This document shows positions 27,682 through 36,327 of a stretch of 64,000 bases of DNA, one piece after another. Positions within the stretch are counted from its first letter, which is position 1, and each line of letters starts with the position of its first letter. Made by a program: the position numbers and the translations under genes. The DNA is taken from the NCBI GenBank assembly GCA_005790605.1, contig SXUI01000051.1, positions 1 to 64,000 on the forward strand, in the 5' to 3' direction. The notes beneath the pieces are model-generated. The model was given only the letters and a program-made list of their open reading frames with translations, was not told the origin of the DNA and did no database searches. The DNA is from Planctomycetia bacterium. Its GTDB lineage: Bacteria > Planctomycetota > Phycisphaerae > Phycisphaerales > SM1A02.

Positions 27682-28270
27682 AGAGAGCTCCTAAAATGGG
27701 AGGACGGGCGGTGCGAGTTCCATCAGCGGTCGCACCGTGTCGTCAAACCAATTGATTGACGGGGCTGCCACCGATGAAGAGTTGAAACGGCCGCGCTCGA
27801 CGGGGTCAAGTACGGCGAATATTCAACGCTGCAGGAGGCGGGATATCGCACTGCACGCCAGATTTCTCAAAACTCAGCCGGAGAGGCTGTTGCGTTCGCG
27901 CGACGCATCCACGCGAGGTTTTAGTCCGAAAACCGGCGAGATACCAGGCAACTTGGCTTCCGCAGCGCGTGCTAGGCAATTTATGCGGGTTGGGGGGCCG
28001 CGCGATATTCGGATTAGAACAAGTATCTCCTCATTGGCGTGATCCGAGTTGCGCTCGAAGATTCTTGAGGCAGGATGTGTTCACGTGCCAATCTCCTTGG
28101 AGGAGGCGCGGAGAGTCGTGTACATTGCAAGGGCAATGGCGACCAGGGAGGGTTGCGCAACCGGGTTGCGCGATCGCTATTGAGGGCGCAGCGACGAAGC
28201 ATTTTTCGCGCGCAGTTTGAGGTTTGTGAGTTAGGTTGAGCGGACGATAGAGCGGATAAGGGAGCAAAAA
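27682..28270. other. 589-bp divergent intergenic region
   Basis: Lies between the start codons of the EF-hand gene (minus) and an FG-GAP gene (plus). It must hold promoters for both, but no convincing -10/-35 pair was found. The minus side carries AGGAG before the GTG and the plus side AAGGGAG before the ATG. Open frames across it lack recognisable protein features. TTTGAGGTTTG at 28216 resembles short repeats upstream of the PEP-CTERM pair. No copy of the palindromic element is present. Confidence 0.5.
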
Positions 28271-29785
28271 ATGAAAATCAGACTTCTGAGCACAGTTGTG
28301 TTTTTGGCTGCGTCGTCGTCGGTGTTTGCTGGCGGTGTTGGTGGCGGAAACTGGGTTGTGATTCCGAACTACCGCTCGACTGCGGATAGTCCGTTCTACG
28401 CCGCTGAGGGCGGCGACCTGATGGTGCTCAACGACTTCGAGATTGCTGCGTTCACTCCCCCAGGAACTGTGACCCTTGGCGGGTCCGGCACGCTCGGCAA
28501 CTCGGTCGACGGTGATGACGGTGCGATTGATGGAGTCGCGGGACCTGACGCGAGCGCGCTGTGGGTCATCGGATCGTTCTCGGTGGAGTTTGACGCTTCC
28601 GTTCTTGGCGGACTTCCGACGCGCGTAGGAATCGTGTGCACGGATCTGGTCCAAGTTGGCGGCGGGAACCCCGATCTTCGCGTCATCGCTGTCGACGCTG
28701 CAAGCAACATGCATGTTCAGGAGTTCGTCATCGACAATGTCGGCGGACCTGGTGACGACATCTTCGTTGGCTTTTCTTTACCGGCGGGCGTGACGAACTT
28801 TCAAGTCATTCCTCTGTCGGGAATCGGGACATTTGACCATTTGCAGTATGAACAACAGCCCGCACTCGTGCCCTCTTTCGTGATGGACGATTTCAATTTC
28901 GATGGCAAGAGCGATGTGTGCTGGTATTCGGCCGGTTCTTCGCAATCCGCTGTCTGGTTCATGAACGGAGTCGTTCGTGATAGCGGTGGGCTCACCGCTC
29001 TGAACCCTGCGCAGAATGTGGACGCGGTTGGTCGTGCGGACCTCAACGGTGACGGCGTCGCTGACATGGTTTTCCAAGATCCATCTGACGGTCAGCTCTC
29101 GGGTTGGATCATGAATGGCAACGCGATTCTGCAGGCTGGACCGATCCTTGGATCGCCGACCGCGCAGGACATCGTGCTCGGGTTGGCGGATCTCAGTGGG
29201 GATCGTCGCGCAGACATCGTGTGGCTCAATCAAGACACGGGTGTCGTGAGCGTTTGGTACATGAACGGACTCGCGCGAACCGGTGGCGGGACGATCATGA
29301 ATATCACGGGCTCCGAGTTCCTTGGTCTCGGCGATCTCAACGGCGATGGCCGTGCAGACATGGCATATCGCAACACAACTACCGGAGTGGTTTCTGGCGC
29401 GCTGCTCTTCGGAAAGACAATCCTCTCGCAGGGACCAATTGCGAACGCAGCGGCAGTCGGTCCAGCGTGGGATAGCCCAGGCCTTGCGGATACCTATGGA
29501 AGCGGCAAGTCGCAGATTCTCTGGCGCAACTCGACGACCGGCGAACTTCGATCATGGGTGATGGATGGCCTGACCCGAGTTTCAGGCGCCCAATTGGCGT
29601 GGTACTCCCCAGGTTACTGGTGGGAAGTCGCTGCGACCCCTGACTTGAATGGTGACGGTAAGGATGACATCCTCTGGCGGTCGCCGTACAGCATCGGTGT
29701 GTACGGGTGGATCATGGACGGCGCTACCAAGGTGTCCGGATCCTTCATTCGCAACGTCTCCTATCCATGGCAGATCGTGAACTAA
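28271..29785 (+). CDS. Exported FG-GAP/VCBS-type repeat protein (array member 5)
   Basis: A 504-residue secreted protein with a strong ribosome site (AAGGGAG) and signal peptide (MKIRLLSTVVFLAASSSVFA). The N-terminal domain (about residues 20-195) is beta-rich and unrelated to the other members. From about residue 205 there are seven repeats built on DxNxDGxxD and W-x-MNG, such as GDLNGDGRADMAYRN and GWIMDGATKVSGSFIRNVSY. The C-terminal ending, Ser-Phe-Ile/Val-Arg/Lys-x-Val-Ser, recurs at the end of the repeats in other members. A terminator follows 30 bp after the stop. Function unknown. Confidence 0.83.
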   Translation: MKIRLLSTVVFLAASSSVFAGGVGGGNWVVIPNYRSTADSPFYAAEGGDLMVLNDFEIAAFTPPGTVTLGGSGTLGNSVDGDDGAIDGVAGPDASALWVIGSFSVEFDASVLGGLPTRVGIVCTDLVQVGGGNPDLRVIAVDAASNMHVQEFVIDNVGGPGDDIFVGFSLPAGVTNFQVIPLSGIGTFDHLQYEQQPALVPSFVMDDFNFDGKSDVCWYSAGSSQSAVWFMNGVVRDSGGLTALNPAQNVDAVGRADLNGDGVADMVFQDPSDGQLSGWIMNGNAILQAGPILGSPTAQDIVLGLADLSGDRRADIVWLNQDTGVVSVWYMNGLARTGGGTIMNITGSEFLGLGDLNGDGRADMAYRNTTTGVVSGALLFGKTILSQGPIANAAAVGPAWDSPGLADTYGSGKSQILWRNSTTGELRSWVMDGLTRVSGAQLAWYSPGYWWEVAATPDLNGDGKDDILWRSPYSIGVYGWIMDGATKVSGSFIRNVSYPWQIVN

Positions 29786-29814
29786 GTTCCGATCCTTGCA
29801 GAAACAGACCTTCC

Positions 29815-29840
29815 AACCGCCGCTCATACGAGCGGCGGTT
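29815..29840 (+). terminator. Stem-loop terminator after FG-GAP gene 28271-29785
   Basis: A perfect 11-bp stem AACCGCCGCTC with the 4-base loop ATAC, followed by GTGTTCTT. It is a short way downstream of the stop and ends seven bases before palindromic element copy A. Confidence 0.72.
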
Positions 29841-29846
29841 GTGTTC

Positions 29847-30079
29847 TTGATCGCTCGCGACTTGGAATCTGCGGCCAGACCGCAGATTCCTCGCTCGCTT
29901 TCGACTGCGCCGGGGCGAGTGAATCGCCACCGGCGCAATTCCGATGTCCTTTGATCGCGCCTGATCAACGCATTGAGCCCGATCTCCGGCGGTGCCGATT
30001 CACTCGGCCCGCCGGAGTCCATAGCGAGTGCAGCGTTTTTGCGGCGCTTCGCCGCAAGAAACCTGACACGAGCGCTCAA
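29847..30079. repeat. Palindromic intergenic element, full copy A
   Basis: 233 bp between inverted ends TTGATCGCTCG (29847) and CGAGCGCTCAA (30069-30079). It contains four hairpins: H1 29864-29890 (11-bp stem GGAATCTGCGG), H2 29907-29936 (GCGCCGG and GGCGA stems, GTGAA loop, bulged A), H3 29984-30017 (CTCCGGCGG and GCCGA stems, TTCAC loop, bulged T) and H4 30039-30057 (TTGCGGCG stem). The right half read in reverse has the same order of parts as the left half. The 209 bp after it, up to the next start codon, hold nothing recognised. Confidence 0.85.
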
Positions 30080-30288
30080 GGGACGCGCCTTTTTGACTCG
30101 AACACGAACATCCGCCGCCTCCCGAGCGTTTTGTTACTCGAATCTATCTCTTGTCAGCCGCCGAATTTCCGCAACTCGTTTTCCACGAATGCTTCGCCCG
30201 AACTCGGTTTTCGCGTTTGGCTTCGGGAATTGTCGATGACGAGAGCCGCTCATACTCCTTTCCGGAGCGATATCCGTTGGTGACCACA

Positions 30289-32925
30289 ATGATGTTGAAC
30301 ACACTCCCGAGTTCTGCCGCCGCTGTCACTCTGTTTGTATCCGGCAGCGTGCTCGCTGGCACTGTGCCCCCCTCGAGTTCGTTCGCGTGCTGGGGACGCC
30401 AAGACGGAGCGCAATGCGCGACACCCGCGATTTCAAATTCGCTTCGCGTGCTCGCAACTGATGCAGGTATCGGATTCGGGCTCATCCTGCTCGATGATGG
30501 TTCGCTTCTCCACTGGGGAGACTCGGCCTTTCAACAGGATCAGATACCAGTCCTTCAACAAGGCGAGACATTCATCGCCGCGAGTGCTGGCGGTGCACAT
30601 GCCATCGCAATCTCGTCGACTGGCACGCTCTACGGTTGGGGCTTTGATACCTTCGGGCAAGCCTCTGTTCCCGTGATCGGTCCTGGTCTCACCGCGACCA
30701 AAGTTGCTGCAGGCGAGAGCCACTCGCTCGCACTGCTTTCGGATGGCTCAGTGGTTGGTTGGGGTCTCAACTCAGCGGGGAAAACTGCACCTTATTCGCC
30801 GCCCCCTGGAGTGGATGTGGCTCAGTTGCGCGCTGGACTCGATCACAACGCGGTCCTTCTTACTGACGGAAGCGTTGCCTGCTGGGGCGACAACACCGAA
30901 GGCGAGTGCGATGTGCCGGTGCTTGGCGCGGGTGAAGTTTTCATCGAGGTGCAGTGCGGTCGAAACTTCACGCTCGGGTTGACGAATGCTGGTGATGTCT
31001 TGGTGTGGGGCGATGCCGCGTTTACCACAGTTCCCGCAGCGAGTGGTCACATCGAGCACATCTACGGAAAGTTTGTGAACGCAGGGTTTGTCACCGCCGA
31101 CGGAACGCTCACGATCTGGGGCAATGATGGATTCGCGCAGACGAGCGTGCCTGCTATGACAGGCGTGATTCGCGCGGTTGCCATCGGGGAGCAGTTCATC
31201 GTCGTAGGGCTTGAAAGCGACTGCGACGAAGACGGCTTCTCGGATAAGCAGCAGATTCTGGCTGACCCGACGCTCGACTGCGATGGTGATGAGCGGCTCG
31301 ATGGTTGTCAGATTGACGCTGACCCGACACTCGACTGTGACCTTGATCGCGCACTCGACTCATGTCAAATCAGCGCGAATGCGCTGCTCGACTGCGACGG
31401 GGATGGGGACTTAGATTCTTGCCAAGTCGTGACTGATCCGTCGCTTGACTGCAATCACGATGGCGATCTCGACTCTTGCCAGGTGATTTCGGACCCGACG
31501 CTTGATTGCGATGGTGATGGAATCCTTGACGAATGCGCGCAGCAGGCGACCGGAGTCACCAGCGAAATCGTGGCACCGTTTGGCACCGGTGATGTCGTCA
31601 CGGCATCAGGCACAAACCTCGCGTTGCCGGTGCTCGATGTGCGGGTCGAGGCGACCGTGCGAGCGGACATTGGAAGCTTCGGCGAGTGGCTTGAGCTTTC
31701 ACTCAATGGAACGATCATCGATTACATGTTTGTTGGCGCCGGAAGTAACTGTTCGACTGCGGTGGAAACTGAAGTGATCTTGCTCGACAAAGATCTCTTC
31801 ACCGCGCTCGCCCCCGATGGCGATGTCTCGCTCTCACTGCGACCGAGCATTCATGTGTCGACGCTTGAGTGCGCGACGAGTCAAGCCAAGCTTGAGGCGA
31901 CTTGGGTGAGTGAGGGTTCGGATTGCAATGGCAACGGAGCGCCAGATCTCTGTGAACTCGATAACGGCGACATCCCAGACCGCAACGCTGACGGCTTACC
32001 TGATACCTGCACCTACATGCCAGACGAGGACTTCAATGGTGACGCCAAGGCGGACATTCTTTGGAAGAACGCGAATAGCAACCAACTGACGGTCTGGTTC
32101 ATGAACGGAACCACGCGAACAAGCGGGGCGCTGCTTGGGGTCAGTCCTCCCGTTGGCTTCTCCTTCAATCAACTTGGCGATCTCGACGGCGATCACCGCA
32201 CGGACTTGATGTATCGCAACAGCGCGCTCGGTACATTCTTCGCGTTCCTGCTTGAGGGTGCTCTTTCGGAGGAGGCAGGAAGCGTCGATGCGTCAACGGT
32301 TCCATCTTCAACGAAGTTTCTCGCGATGCCGGATCTCAATGGCGATGGCCGCAGCGACATGCTTTTCAAGAGCACGATCAGTGGTGAAGTGAATGCGTGG
32401 CTGATGGAAGGTCGGGCGAAATCCACCGGCGGTGTCGTGTCATCTGCCAACGGTCTCGCCTTCCTCGGTTTTGGCGACCTCGATGGTGACGGCGACGACG
32501 ATCTCCTTTGGCGAGACGCTGCGGGTACGGTGAGCGGTTGGCTCATGTCTGGGTTGGTTGCAACGGAGACAGGCGCGATCGTTGGAGCTTCTCAACTCGG
32601 CCAAGAGTGGCAGCCTGCATCGGTCGGCGACCTCGACGGCGATGGTCGCGCGGACTTGCTCTGGCGCAACTCCACCAGCGGGCAGGTCAACGCGTGGTTC
32701 CTCGGCGGTCTTGAGAAGGTCGGCGGCGGTCTCGTGAACTCCACGCTCGGCGTGAACTATCGCGTTGAGTGTCTCGCTGATTTCGATGGCGACATGAAAG
32801 AGGACATCGTGTGGCGCAATTCGCAGAACGGCGACACCTATGTCTGGCTCATGGATGGCCTCACGAAACGAACCGGCGCGTTCGTCAAACGAGTCTCACT
32901 CGATTGGGATGTGCAGAATCAGTGA
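30289..32925 (+). CDS. Exported mosaic protein: RCC1-like, Asp/Cys repeats, FG-GAP repeats (array member 6)
   Basis: An 878-residue protein. The ATG at 30289 (GGTGA five bases before; a second ATG follows at once) begins the signal-like MMLNTLPSSAAAVTLFVSGS. Residues about 25-310 are RCC1-like blades with recurrent GWG/CWG (LYGWGFDTFGQASVPV, VACWGDNTEGECDVPV). About residues 310-415 are five short repeats DPTLDCDGDxxLDxCQI, resembling calcium-binding thrombospondin-3/dockerin loops with paired Cys. A beta domain then leads to another DCNGNGAPDLCEL unit. From about residue 580 there are six DxNGDGxxD/W-x-MNG repeats as in the other array members. Extracellular role unknown. An upstream frame from 30151 gives no signal peptide and was rejected. 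Confidence 0.82.
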   Translation: MMLNTLPSSAAAVTLFVSGSVLAGTVPPSSSFACWGRQDGAQCATPAISNSLRVLATDAGIGFGLILLDDGSLLHWGDSAFQQDQIPVLQQGETFIAASAGGAHAIAISSTGTLYGWGFDTFGQASVPVIGPGLTATKVAAGESHSLALLSDGSVVGWGLNSAGKTAPYSPPPGVDVAQLRAGLDHNAVLLTDGSVACWGDNTEGECDVPVLGAGEVFIEVQCGRNFTLGLTNAGDVLVWGDAAFTTVPAASGHIEHIYGKFVNAGFVTADGTLTIWGNDGFAQTSVPAMTGVIRAVAIGEQFIVVGLESDCDEDGFSDKQQILADPTLDCDGDERLDGCQIDADPTLDCDLDRALDSCQISANALLDCDGDGDLDSCQVVTDPSLDCNHDGDLDSCQVISDPTLDCDGDGILDECAQQATGVTSEIVAPFGTGDVVTASGTNLALPVLDVRVEATVRADIGSFGEWLELSLNGTIIDYMFVGAGSNCSTAVETEVILLDKDLFTALAPDGDVSLSLRPSIHVSTLECATSQAKLEATWVSEGSDCNGNGAPDLCELDNGDIPDRNADGLPDTCTYMPDEDFNGDAKADILWKNANSNQLTVWFMNGTTRTSGALLGVSPPVGFSFNQLGDLDGDHRTDLMYRNSALGTFFAFLLEGALSEEAGSVDASTVPSSTKFLAMPDLNGDGRSDMLFKSTISGEVNAWLMEGRAKSTGGVVSSANGLAFLGFGDLDGDGDDDLLWRDAAGTVSGWLMSGLVATETGAIVGASQLGQEWQPASVGDLDGDGRADLLWRNSTSGQVNAWFLGGLEKVGGGLVNSTLGVNYRVECLADFDGDMKEDIVWRNSQNGDTYVWLMDGLTKRTGAFVKRVSLDWDVQNQ

Positions 32926-32941
32926 GTGAACGGCTCCGTCC

Positions 32942-34066
32942 TCAGGCGCCGAGTCGATCTGGATTGAGATCGAGCAGGTCGCTTGGAACGAAGAGTCCAT
33001 CCTTTCGAATCACGGTGCCGTCAAACGCGATTGTTCCACCACCGAACTCGGGGCGCTGAATGCAGACGAGGTCCCAGTGGACATCGCTCTTGTTGCCGTT
33101 GTTCGCGTCTTCGTAGCAGCGACCAGGCGTGAAGTGGAAGGAGCCGGCGATCTTCTCATCGAAGAGAATGTCCTTCATCGCATGCGTGATATGCGGATTG
33201 AATCCAATGGCAAACTCGCCGATGTATCGCGCGCCAGGATCGCGATCGAGAATCTGCGCCAAACGCGCGGAGTCTCCGACGCATGATGCTTCGACGACTT
33301 TTCCGTGCTTGAAGACGAGCCGGACATTGTCGAAGCTCTGGCCTTCATAGACGGTGGGCGTGTTGTAATGCAGGACACCGTTGACCGAGTCGCGTACGGG
33401 CGCCGTGAAACACTCGCCATCGGGAATGTTCATGTTGCCGCAGCAGGGGATAACGCCGATGCCCTTGATCGAGAAGGTGAGATCGGTGTCACTCGGTCCC
33501 TTGATGTGGACAACATCCGTCGCACGCATGCGCGCCGCGAGGGGCTCGCACGCCTTCGCCATCTTGGCGTAGTCAACGAGGCAAACTTGGAAGTAGAAGT
33601 CTTCAAATGCCTCCGTCGACTTCCCTGCAAGTTGCGCCATGGATGGGCTCGGCCACCGAAGCACAACCCATTTCGTGTGATTCACGCGCCGCTCGGAGTG
33701 CACTGGCGTTCCGTACAACTTTGAATACGCACGCATGCGATCCGGCGCTACGGCAGATGCTTCGCTGACATTGTTGGCGCCGCGGATGCCGCAGTACGCC
33801 TGCATTTTTTCCATGCGGAAGAGGTCGCTCGCGCACCATGTACTGATGCCATCGTCGGCAGATTCGCCTTGCAGCGCAGCCATCACGCGCGTAGATCGCT
33901 CAGCGACGTGCGGGTGCGCGCCGACCTTTCTCGCGGCGCGAATCATGGCAATGATCATTTCCGTCGGCACATCAAAAGTCTCGATGAGCACATGCTCGCC
34001 CGCCTTGAGCGTCATCGAGTGCGTCGTGAGGAGATGTGCAAGACGATCGAAGCGTGGGTCGGACAT
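32942..34066 (-). CDS. M29 family metallo-aminopeptidase (aminopeptidase T type)
   Basis: A 374-residue cytosolic exopeptidase of the aminopeptidase T/PepS family, which uses two metal ions to remove N-terminal residues. Seen: MNIPDGECFTAPV near residue 216, IGEFAIGFNP near 278 with a candidate Glu ligand, DEKIAGSFHFTPGRCY near 305 and KSDVHWDLV near 333 with candidate His and Asp ligands. Length fits the family. The ATG and first 13 codons are present a second time about 230 bp upstream, beyond a palindromic element. No strong ribosome site precedes the present ATG. It follows the threonine aldolase and HAD genes on the same strand and converges on the mosaic protein gene. Confidence 0.9.
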   Translation of the reverse strand: MSDPRFDRLAHLLTTHSMTLKAGEHVLIETFDVPTEMIIAMIRAARKVGAHPHVAERSTRVMAALQGESADDGISTWCASDLFRMEKMQAYCGIRGANNVSEASAVAPDRMRAYSKLYGTPVHSERRVNHTKWVVLRWPSPSMAQLAGKSTEAFEDFYFQVCLVDYAKMAKACEPLAARMRATDVVHIKGPSDTDLTFSIKGIGVIPCCGNMNIPDGECFTAPVRDSVNGVLHYNTPTVYEGQSFDNVRLVFKHGKVVEASCVGDSARLAQILDRDPGARYIGEFAIGFNPHITHAMKDILFDEKIAGSFHFTPGRCYEDANNGNKSDVHWDLVCIQRPEFGGGTIAFDGTVIRKDGLFVPSDLLDLNPDRLGA

Positions 34067-34069
34067 GGG
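34029..34069. repeat. 41-bp direct repeat, copy 1 (5' end of aminopeptidase gene)
   Basis: This 41-bp stretch, which covers the start codon and the codons MSDPRFDRLAHLL of the aminopeptidase gene, recurs at 34259-34299 with one mismatch. The weaker match extends about 8 bp further left. Both copies are on the same strand, exactly 230 bp apart. Confidence 0.9.
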
Positions 34070-34130
34070 AGGGGCCTTGGGGTGAGGAGGCAGTGTGAGG
34101 GGTTTGATGTTGAGCGAGGTCAGGCGGTCG

Positions 34131-34245
34131 TCAACGCCGAATTGAGCCCGATCTCCGGCGGTGCCGATTCATTCGGCCCGCCGGAGTCCAAAGCGAGTGC
34201 AACGATTTCGCCCTCTGTGGGCGAGAATCTTGCACGAGCGCTCAA
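34131..34245. repeat. Palindromic intergenic element, right-half copy B
   Basis: This copy retains the centre (TCAACGC...TTGAGCCCGATCTCC, as in copy A), H3 (34153-34186, CTCCGGCGG and GCCGA stems, loop TTCAT) and H4 with a different but still paired stem (TCGCCC/GGGCGA, 34208-34224). It ends in CGAGCGCTCAA and GGGACGCG as in copy A. The left half is missing; TTGAGCG at about 34110 may be its remnant. It lies between the two 41-bp repeats. Confidence 0.8.
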
Positions 34246-34258
34246 GGGACGCGTGGCT

Positions 34259-34299
34259 AGGAGATGCGCAAGACGATCGAAGCGTGGGTCGGACATGGG
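34259..34299. repeat. 41-bp direct repeat, copy 2 (orphan gene start)
   Basis: A second copy of the aminopeptidase 5' end with its own ATG at 34299 on the minus strand, 35 bp after the HAD gene. Translation from it would run through the element and stop at 34120, giving a 59-residue chimeric peptide. It is probably the original gene start, left behind when the element entered. Confidence 0.8.
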
Positions 34300-34334
34300 G
34301 TTCTCGGGGAGAAGGTGAAGGTGTTTCGAGGAAG

Positions 34335-35021
34335 TCAAGATACCGAGCGGGCGCGGACGGAGTGAATCAAGCTTGCAAGCACGGCTGGAGTCCACGAAGC
34401 CAGCTGATCGACAACGAGATCCGCTTGCGATTGCCGTTCGCGTGTATGCCCTTTGCTCGTGATCGCCGCGCACGCCATTCCTGCTGCCTTTGCAGCGGCG
34501 ATTCCGGCGGGAGCGTCTTCAAGTACGACACACTGCGTTGGGTGAACGCCAAGACGGGAAGCGGCGAGTAAGAAACACTCGGGATCTGGTTTCGAGCGCG
34601 CGACATCGCTTCCCGTGACGAGTGCATCGAAGCAGTTGTGGAGCCCAAGACCATCGAGTGCAAGTTGCACATTGAGGGGTGGTCCTGAACTCCCGACAGC
34701 GAGGCGCCAACCTGCGTCACGAAGCGAATGTATGAGCGCTCGTGCACCTGGCATGATTGGAAACTGTGCTGCGACTTGGGCGCGATACGCCGCTTCCTTT
34801 TCATGATCCAGTTCCTGCACTTGCGCGGCGCTCAGACTGCCTTTGCCAGCGCGCAGCCAACATTCTCGCAAGAGGTCCTCGTTGCGCCGACCGAAGTGCC
34901 GGTAGTAGTCGTCCTCGGTGATTTCCACAGCATGCGAAGCGCTCACGCTGCGCCATGCAATGAAGTGGGCGTCGTAACTGTCGACGAGCGTCCCATCGAG
35001 GTCGAAAATCGCGGCGTTCAT
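34335..35021 (-). CDS. HAD superfamily hydrolase (beta-phosphoglucomutase / sugar phosphatase-like)
   Basis: A 228-residue cytosolic phosphatase or phosphomutase. All four HAD motifs are present: FDLDGTLVDS (nucleophile Asp and acid/base Asp, residues 6-15), GSSGPP (motif II), SKPDPECFL (motif III Lys) and EDAPAGIAAAKAAGM (motif IV). The helical cap between residues about 15 and 85 is of the C1 type found in beta-phosphoglucomutase and small sugar-phosphate phosphatases. It overlaps the threonine aldolase stop by 4 nt (ATGA), so the two are co-translated. Substrate unknown. Confidence 0.88.
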   Translation of the reverse strand: MNAAIFDLDGTLVDSYDAHFIAWRSVSASHAVEITEDDYYRHFGRRNEDLLRECWLRAGKGSLSAAQVQELDHEKEAAYRAQVAAQFPIMPGARALIHSLRDAGWRLAVGSSGPPLNVQLALDGLGLHNCFDALVTGSDVARSKPDPECFLLAASRLGVHPTQCVVLEDAPAGIAAAKAAGMACAAITSKGHTRERQSQADLVVDQLASWTPAVLASLIHSVRARSVS

Positions 35022-36067
35022 GCTCCTGCCTTGCTCGACTTCGCGGTGCTCGCGATCGCCGCGCGCGCGTGACTGATATCGTTCGTGCTGACATCGAGGT
35101 GAGTCACCATGCGGACACGATCCGAGGAGAGGGCGAGGGCGAGGACGCCCGCTTCGCGCAGTCGATCACAGAATGCTTGCGCACTTCCAAGAGCGCTCTT
35201 GACGCGGAAAAACACCATGTTTGTAGGGATTTTTTCGGCGGTTCCTTCGAGCGTGAGTCCTGCGACCTCGGCGATCCCTGCCGCAAGTGTTCGAGCGTTC
35301 GCATGATCCTCCGCGAGTCGAGCGACATGATGATCGAGCGCGTAGATCGCTGCCGCAGCAAGAAGTCCGGACTGGCGCATGGCTCCACCAAACATCTTTC
35401 GAAAGCGACGAGCTCGAGCGATGCATGCGTGCGAGCCAGCGAGCGCGCTCCCCACCGGTGCGCCGAGGCCTTTCGAGAAACACAACGAGACGCTGTCCGC
35501 ATGCGAGGTGAAGTCGCGCGGCCCTACGCCGAGTGCGACGCATGCGTTCATGAGTCGCGCACCATCGATATGAAGATGTAATCCTCCAACGCGCGCGGCA
35601 GTTGCAACGGAAGCGAACTGCTCGACGCTCCACACCGTTCCGCCACCGCGGTTGCATGTGTTCTCCACCACCAGCATGCGCGAGAGCGGCGCGTGTTGAT
35701 CGCGATGACGAATGGCGCCGCGAACCGCGTCGGCATCGAAGACGCCGCCAAGCCCATCGAGCGGCGAGATCATGCAACCGCTGAGCGCGGCTGGCGATCC
35801 CGTCTCGTAGTGAATGATGTGACTCTCTCGGTGTGCGAGAATCTCATCGCCGCCTTCGCACACCGTTCGAATCGCGAGCTGATTCGCCATCGTTCCACTT
35901 GGAACAAAGAGCGCAGCGTCTTGTCCAAGGAGCGACGCAACTTTGAGCTCCAGCGCCTGCACCGTTGGTTCGTCACCCAGCACATCATCGCCAAGGGGAG
36001 CCGCTCGCATCGCCTCCCACATCTGGGCCGTTGGGCGTGTCACCGTATCGCTGCGAAGATCAATCAT
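35018..36067 (-). CDS. ltaE: Low-specificity L-threonine aldolase (PLP)
   Basis: A fold-type I PLP enzyme of 349 residues that cleaves L-threonine or L-allo-threonine to glycine and acetaldehyde. The start at [13 protein letters not shown] is the family's usual N-terminus; the longer open frame from 36148 adds unrelated residues. Visible are [25 protein letters not shown] (Asp contacting the pyridine ring) and [16 protein letters not shown] with the Schiff-base Lys near residue 198. It is first in a three-gene minus-strand unit with the HAD phosphatase and aminopeptidase. The roughly 260 bp between its start and the next plus-strand gene hold nothing clear beyond a weak CCTCCC/GGGAGG hairpin. 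Confidence 0.9.
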   Translation of the reverse strand: MIDLRSDTVTRPTAQMWEAMRAAPLGDDVLGDEPTVQALELKVASLLGQDAALFVPSGTMANQLAIRTVCEGGDEILAHRESHIIHYETGSPAALSGCMISPLDGLGGVFDADAVRGAIRHRDQHAPLSRMLVVENTCNRGGGTVWSVEQFASVATAARVGGLHLHIDGARLMNACVALGVGPRDFTSHADSVSLCFSKGLGAPVGSALAGSHACIARARRFRKMFGGAMRQSGLLAAAAIYALDHHVARLAEDHANARTLAAGIAEVAGLTLEGTAEKIPTNMVFFRVKSALGSAQAFCDRLREAGVLALALSSDRVRMVTHLDVSTNDISHARAAIASTAKSSKAGA

Positions 36068-36327
36068 CACGCGAGGGTAACCTCGATTTCGAGGGCTGAT
36101 TTGCTCTGCGATCGCGAACAAGCGCAGATTCGTAAGTATCTGTTTCAAATAGAGTTATGCCGACTTCGGCGCGCTCTGCAACGCCGGTGAAATGACTTTC
36201 GAGTCCGTGGGCTTTTCCTCTCGGTGCCTCCCACGTCAGGGAGGGGATCAGGAGTGCTCGGAAGAAGCGTCGTTTCGCGCCGACCGAAATCAGTCACTCG
36301 CACCCGAACTGCCGATAGATCCTCACA

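Noticed and set aside
27737-28042. 101-codon plus-strand frame in the 589-bp gap
   Set aside because: No ribosome site, no recognisable domain and atypical composition; treated as non-coding.
36226-36243. CCTCCC/GGGAGG hairpin upstream of the nonulosonate operon as a terminator or riboswitch
   Set aside because: Only a 6-bp stem, no T-run and no conserved riboswitch core recognised.
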